Shown piece by piece: positions 13,993-14,918 of a stretch of 14,918 nt of DNA. Position numbers and translations under genes: made by a program. The DNA comes from Candidatus Parepulonipiscium sp. PG-Nun2H_MBin03 (GTDB lineage Bacteria > Bacillota > Clostridia > Lachnospirales > Cellulosilyticaceae). The DNA is taken from assembly GCA_001995005.1 (NCBI GenBank), contig MDJN01000177.1, forward strand, positions 1 to 14,918, given 5' to 3'. Each line of letters starts with the position of its first letter. Position 1 is the stretch's first letter. The notes beneath the pieces were generated by a model, which ran no database searches, was not told where the DNA came from, and worked only from the letters and a program-made list of their open reading frames with translations.

Positions 13993-14647
13993 TCTCGTTT
14001 AACTTTTTTAAAACTAAGTCTACTACCATATTTGAGGGGTAACCAGTAGTATCTATTTCGATAGCATCATCAGCTTTTTTAAGAGGTGAAACTTCTCTTT
14101 TATAATCTAGTTCATCTCTTTTATTAATTTCCTCTAGAACCTCTGCATAAGGTTGTTCAATTCCTTTTTGCATCTGTTCCTTAAAACGTCTGTTGGCTCT
14201 TTCGCAACTAGATGCAGTTAAAAAAATCTTTAATTCAGCGTTTGGTAGTACTACAGTACCAATATCTCTACCATCCATAATTACGTTTTCTCTTTTAGCT
14301 AAAATGCGTTGTAAACTTACTAATTTTTCTCTAACCGCACTATATGTTGCTACTAGAGAAGCTCCATTAGATATTTTTGCCGTACGAATTTCATCAGTAA
14401 CATCTCTCTCATTTAAAAATATATGTTGTACCTCATTAATTTGTGATAAATTTATACATATATTTTCCATTTCTTCTGTTACTTTTATCTCATTATTTAA
14501 ATCTATATTATTTTCTATACAGTAAAAAGCTACAACCCGATACATTGCACCTGTATCTATATATATCCATCCTAACTTTTTTGCAACTTCTTTTGCGATA
14601 GTACTCTTACCTGCTCCTGCTGGTCCGTCAATTGCTACTGATATCAT
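13973..14647 (-). CDS. cmk: Cytidylate kinase
   Basis: A 224-residue P-loop kinase that phosphorylates CMP and dCMP with ATP, for nucleotide supply. Walker A GPAGAGKST (8-16), YIDTGAMYR (29-37), the CMP-binding MDGRDIGTVVLP (124-135), the RANRR region (150-154) and the lid segment with KRDELDYKREVSPL (176-189) are all present. The start is the ATG at 14647 with GAGGAG 6 bases upstream; an earlier in-frame start at 14665 precedes that site. The Shine-Dalgarno overlaps the stop codon of the upstream RpiR-type gene. Downstream it overlaps ispH by 20 bases. Confidence 0.96.
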   Translation of the reverse strand: MISVAIDGPAGAGKSTIAKEVAKKLGWIYIDTGAMYRVVAFYCIENNIDLNNEIKVTEEMENICINLSQINEVQHIFLNERDVTDEIRTAKISNGASLVATYSAVREKLVSLQRILAKRENVIMDGRDIGTVVLPNAELKIFLTASSCERANRRFKEQMQKGIEQPYAEVLEEINKRDELDYKREVSPLKKADDAIEIDTTGYPSNMVVDLVLKKLNEIDKSSK

Positions 14648-14657
14648 ACCATTCTCC

Positions 14658-14918
14658 TCAATCACATTTATCTATTTTTTTATTTACAAAAAATTCGTCA
14701 CTATCATCATATACTTCATATTCTAACCATACCTTTTCTAGATTCTCTAGATTAGACGCAATCTCATCTTTTTTCTTTAGACTTAATGCTACAATTATAG
14801 CATTAATTATACTTAATGGTGCAACTAGCGAATCTACAAAAGATACCATTTCACTTTGACCCAGTAAAGAGTAATCTGCACATTCTGTAATAGGCGATAG
14901 GGCGCTATCTGTAATGGC
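14658..14918 (-). CDS. RpiR/MurR-family transcriptional regulator, C-terminal SIS part (partial)
   Basis: The reading frame stays open from 14658 to the window edge, giving the last 86 residues; the N-terminus lies outside. The segment begins AITDSALSPITECADYSLL, the end of a SIS (sugar isomerase) domain as found in RpiR/MurR regulators. SFVDSLVAPLSIINAIIVAL follows, typical of the final helix region, and then a charged tail ending VNKKIDKCD. Such regulators bind a phosphosugar through SIS and DNA through an N-terminal helix-turn-helix that is not visible here. The gene ends 10 bases before the cmk ATG, with its stop inside the cmk Shine-Dalgarno, so the two are probably cotranscribed. The ligand is unknown. 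Confidence 0.8.
   Translation of the reverse strand, partial: AITDSALSPITECADYSLLGQSEMVSFVDSLVAPLSIINAIIVALSLKKKDEIASNLENLEKVWLEYEVYDDSDEFFVNKKIDKCD

Noticed and set aside
14193..14525. 110-codon plus-strand frame
   Set aside because: Antisense to cmk, with no ribosome site; a shadow frame.

Overview
The window is a low-GC (about 30% by eye), gene-dense stretch of a bacterial chromosome. SpoIVA points to an endospore-forming Bacillota, and the gene content (short IspH, cmk-ispH pair, cdaA-cdaR-glmM, CheR, a DtxR-type regulator with a Cys ligand) fits the class Clostridia, perhaps the Lachnospirales. Nothing here fixes the genus. I see no transposase, integrase, phage gene, CRISPR array, tRNA or rRNA. 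It looks like core chromosome rather than an island.

Left part (1-2603): a non-coding edge with a 32-bp tandem repeat leads into a rightward pair, a DtxR/MntR-family metal-dependent regulator and a class I SAM methyltransferase with a PCCH motif. A 12-bp palindrome lies over the predicted promoter of this pair and is a candidate operator. The methyltransferase gene meets a leftward M19 dipeptidase gene tail to tail, with a 4-bp overlap.

Sporulation block (2604-4854): spoIVA is transcribed leftward with a good sigma-E-like -10 element and a terminator that starts at its stop codon. To its right is a roughly 310-bp gene-free stretch with three inverted repeats, then a small leftward four-cysteine protein gene with its own promoter.

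Cell-envelope block (4855-11161, leftward): a DUF4015-type extracellular glycoside-hydrolase-like protein, two unrecognised membrane proteins, cdaA, cdaR and glmM, ending in a strong terminator. CdaA makes c-di-AMP, CdaR modulates it, and GlmM makes glucosamine-1-phosphate for peptidoglycan and can restrain CdaA. The three upstream genes are tightly packed and plausibly also act at the envelope.

Right part (11162-14918): a divergent promoter region, a rightward YprB-like RNase H-fold exonuclease, then a leftward chain with overlapping junctions: an RpiR-type regulator (cut by the window edge), cmk, ispH and cheR. CheR sits where many Clostridia carry ribosomal protein S1. The cheR and exonuclease genes overlap tail to tail.

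Several starts were moved to match Shine-Dalgarno sites: the DtxR-family gene (TTG 190), spoIVA (4146), glmM (6204), cdaR (7559), the DUF4015 gene (11161), cheR (13169) and cmk (14647). No clearly new defence or mobile system is visible. The least explained items are the two membrane proteins upstream of cdaA, the structured gap beside spoIVA, and the tandem repeat plus palindrome ahead of the DtxR-family gene.
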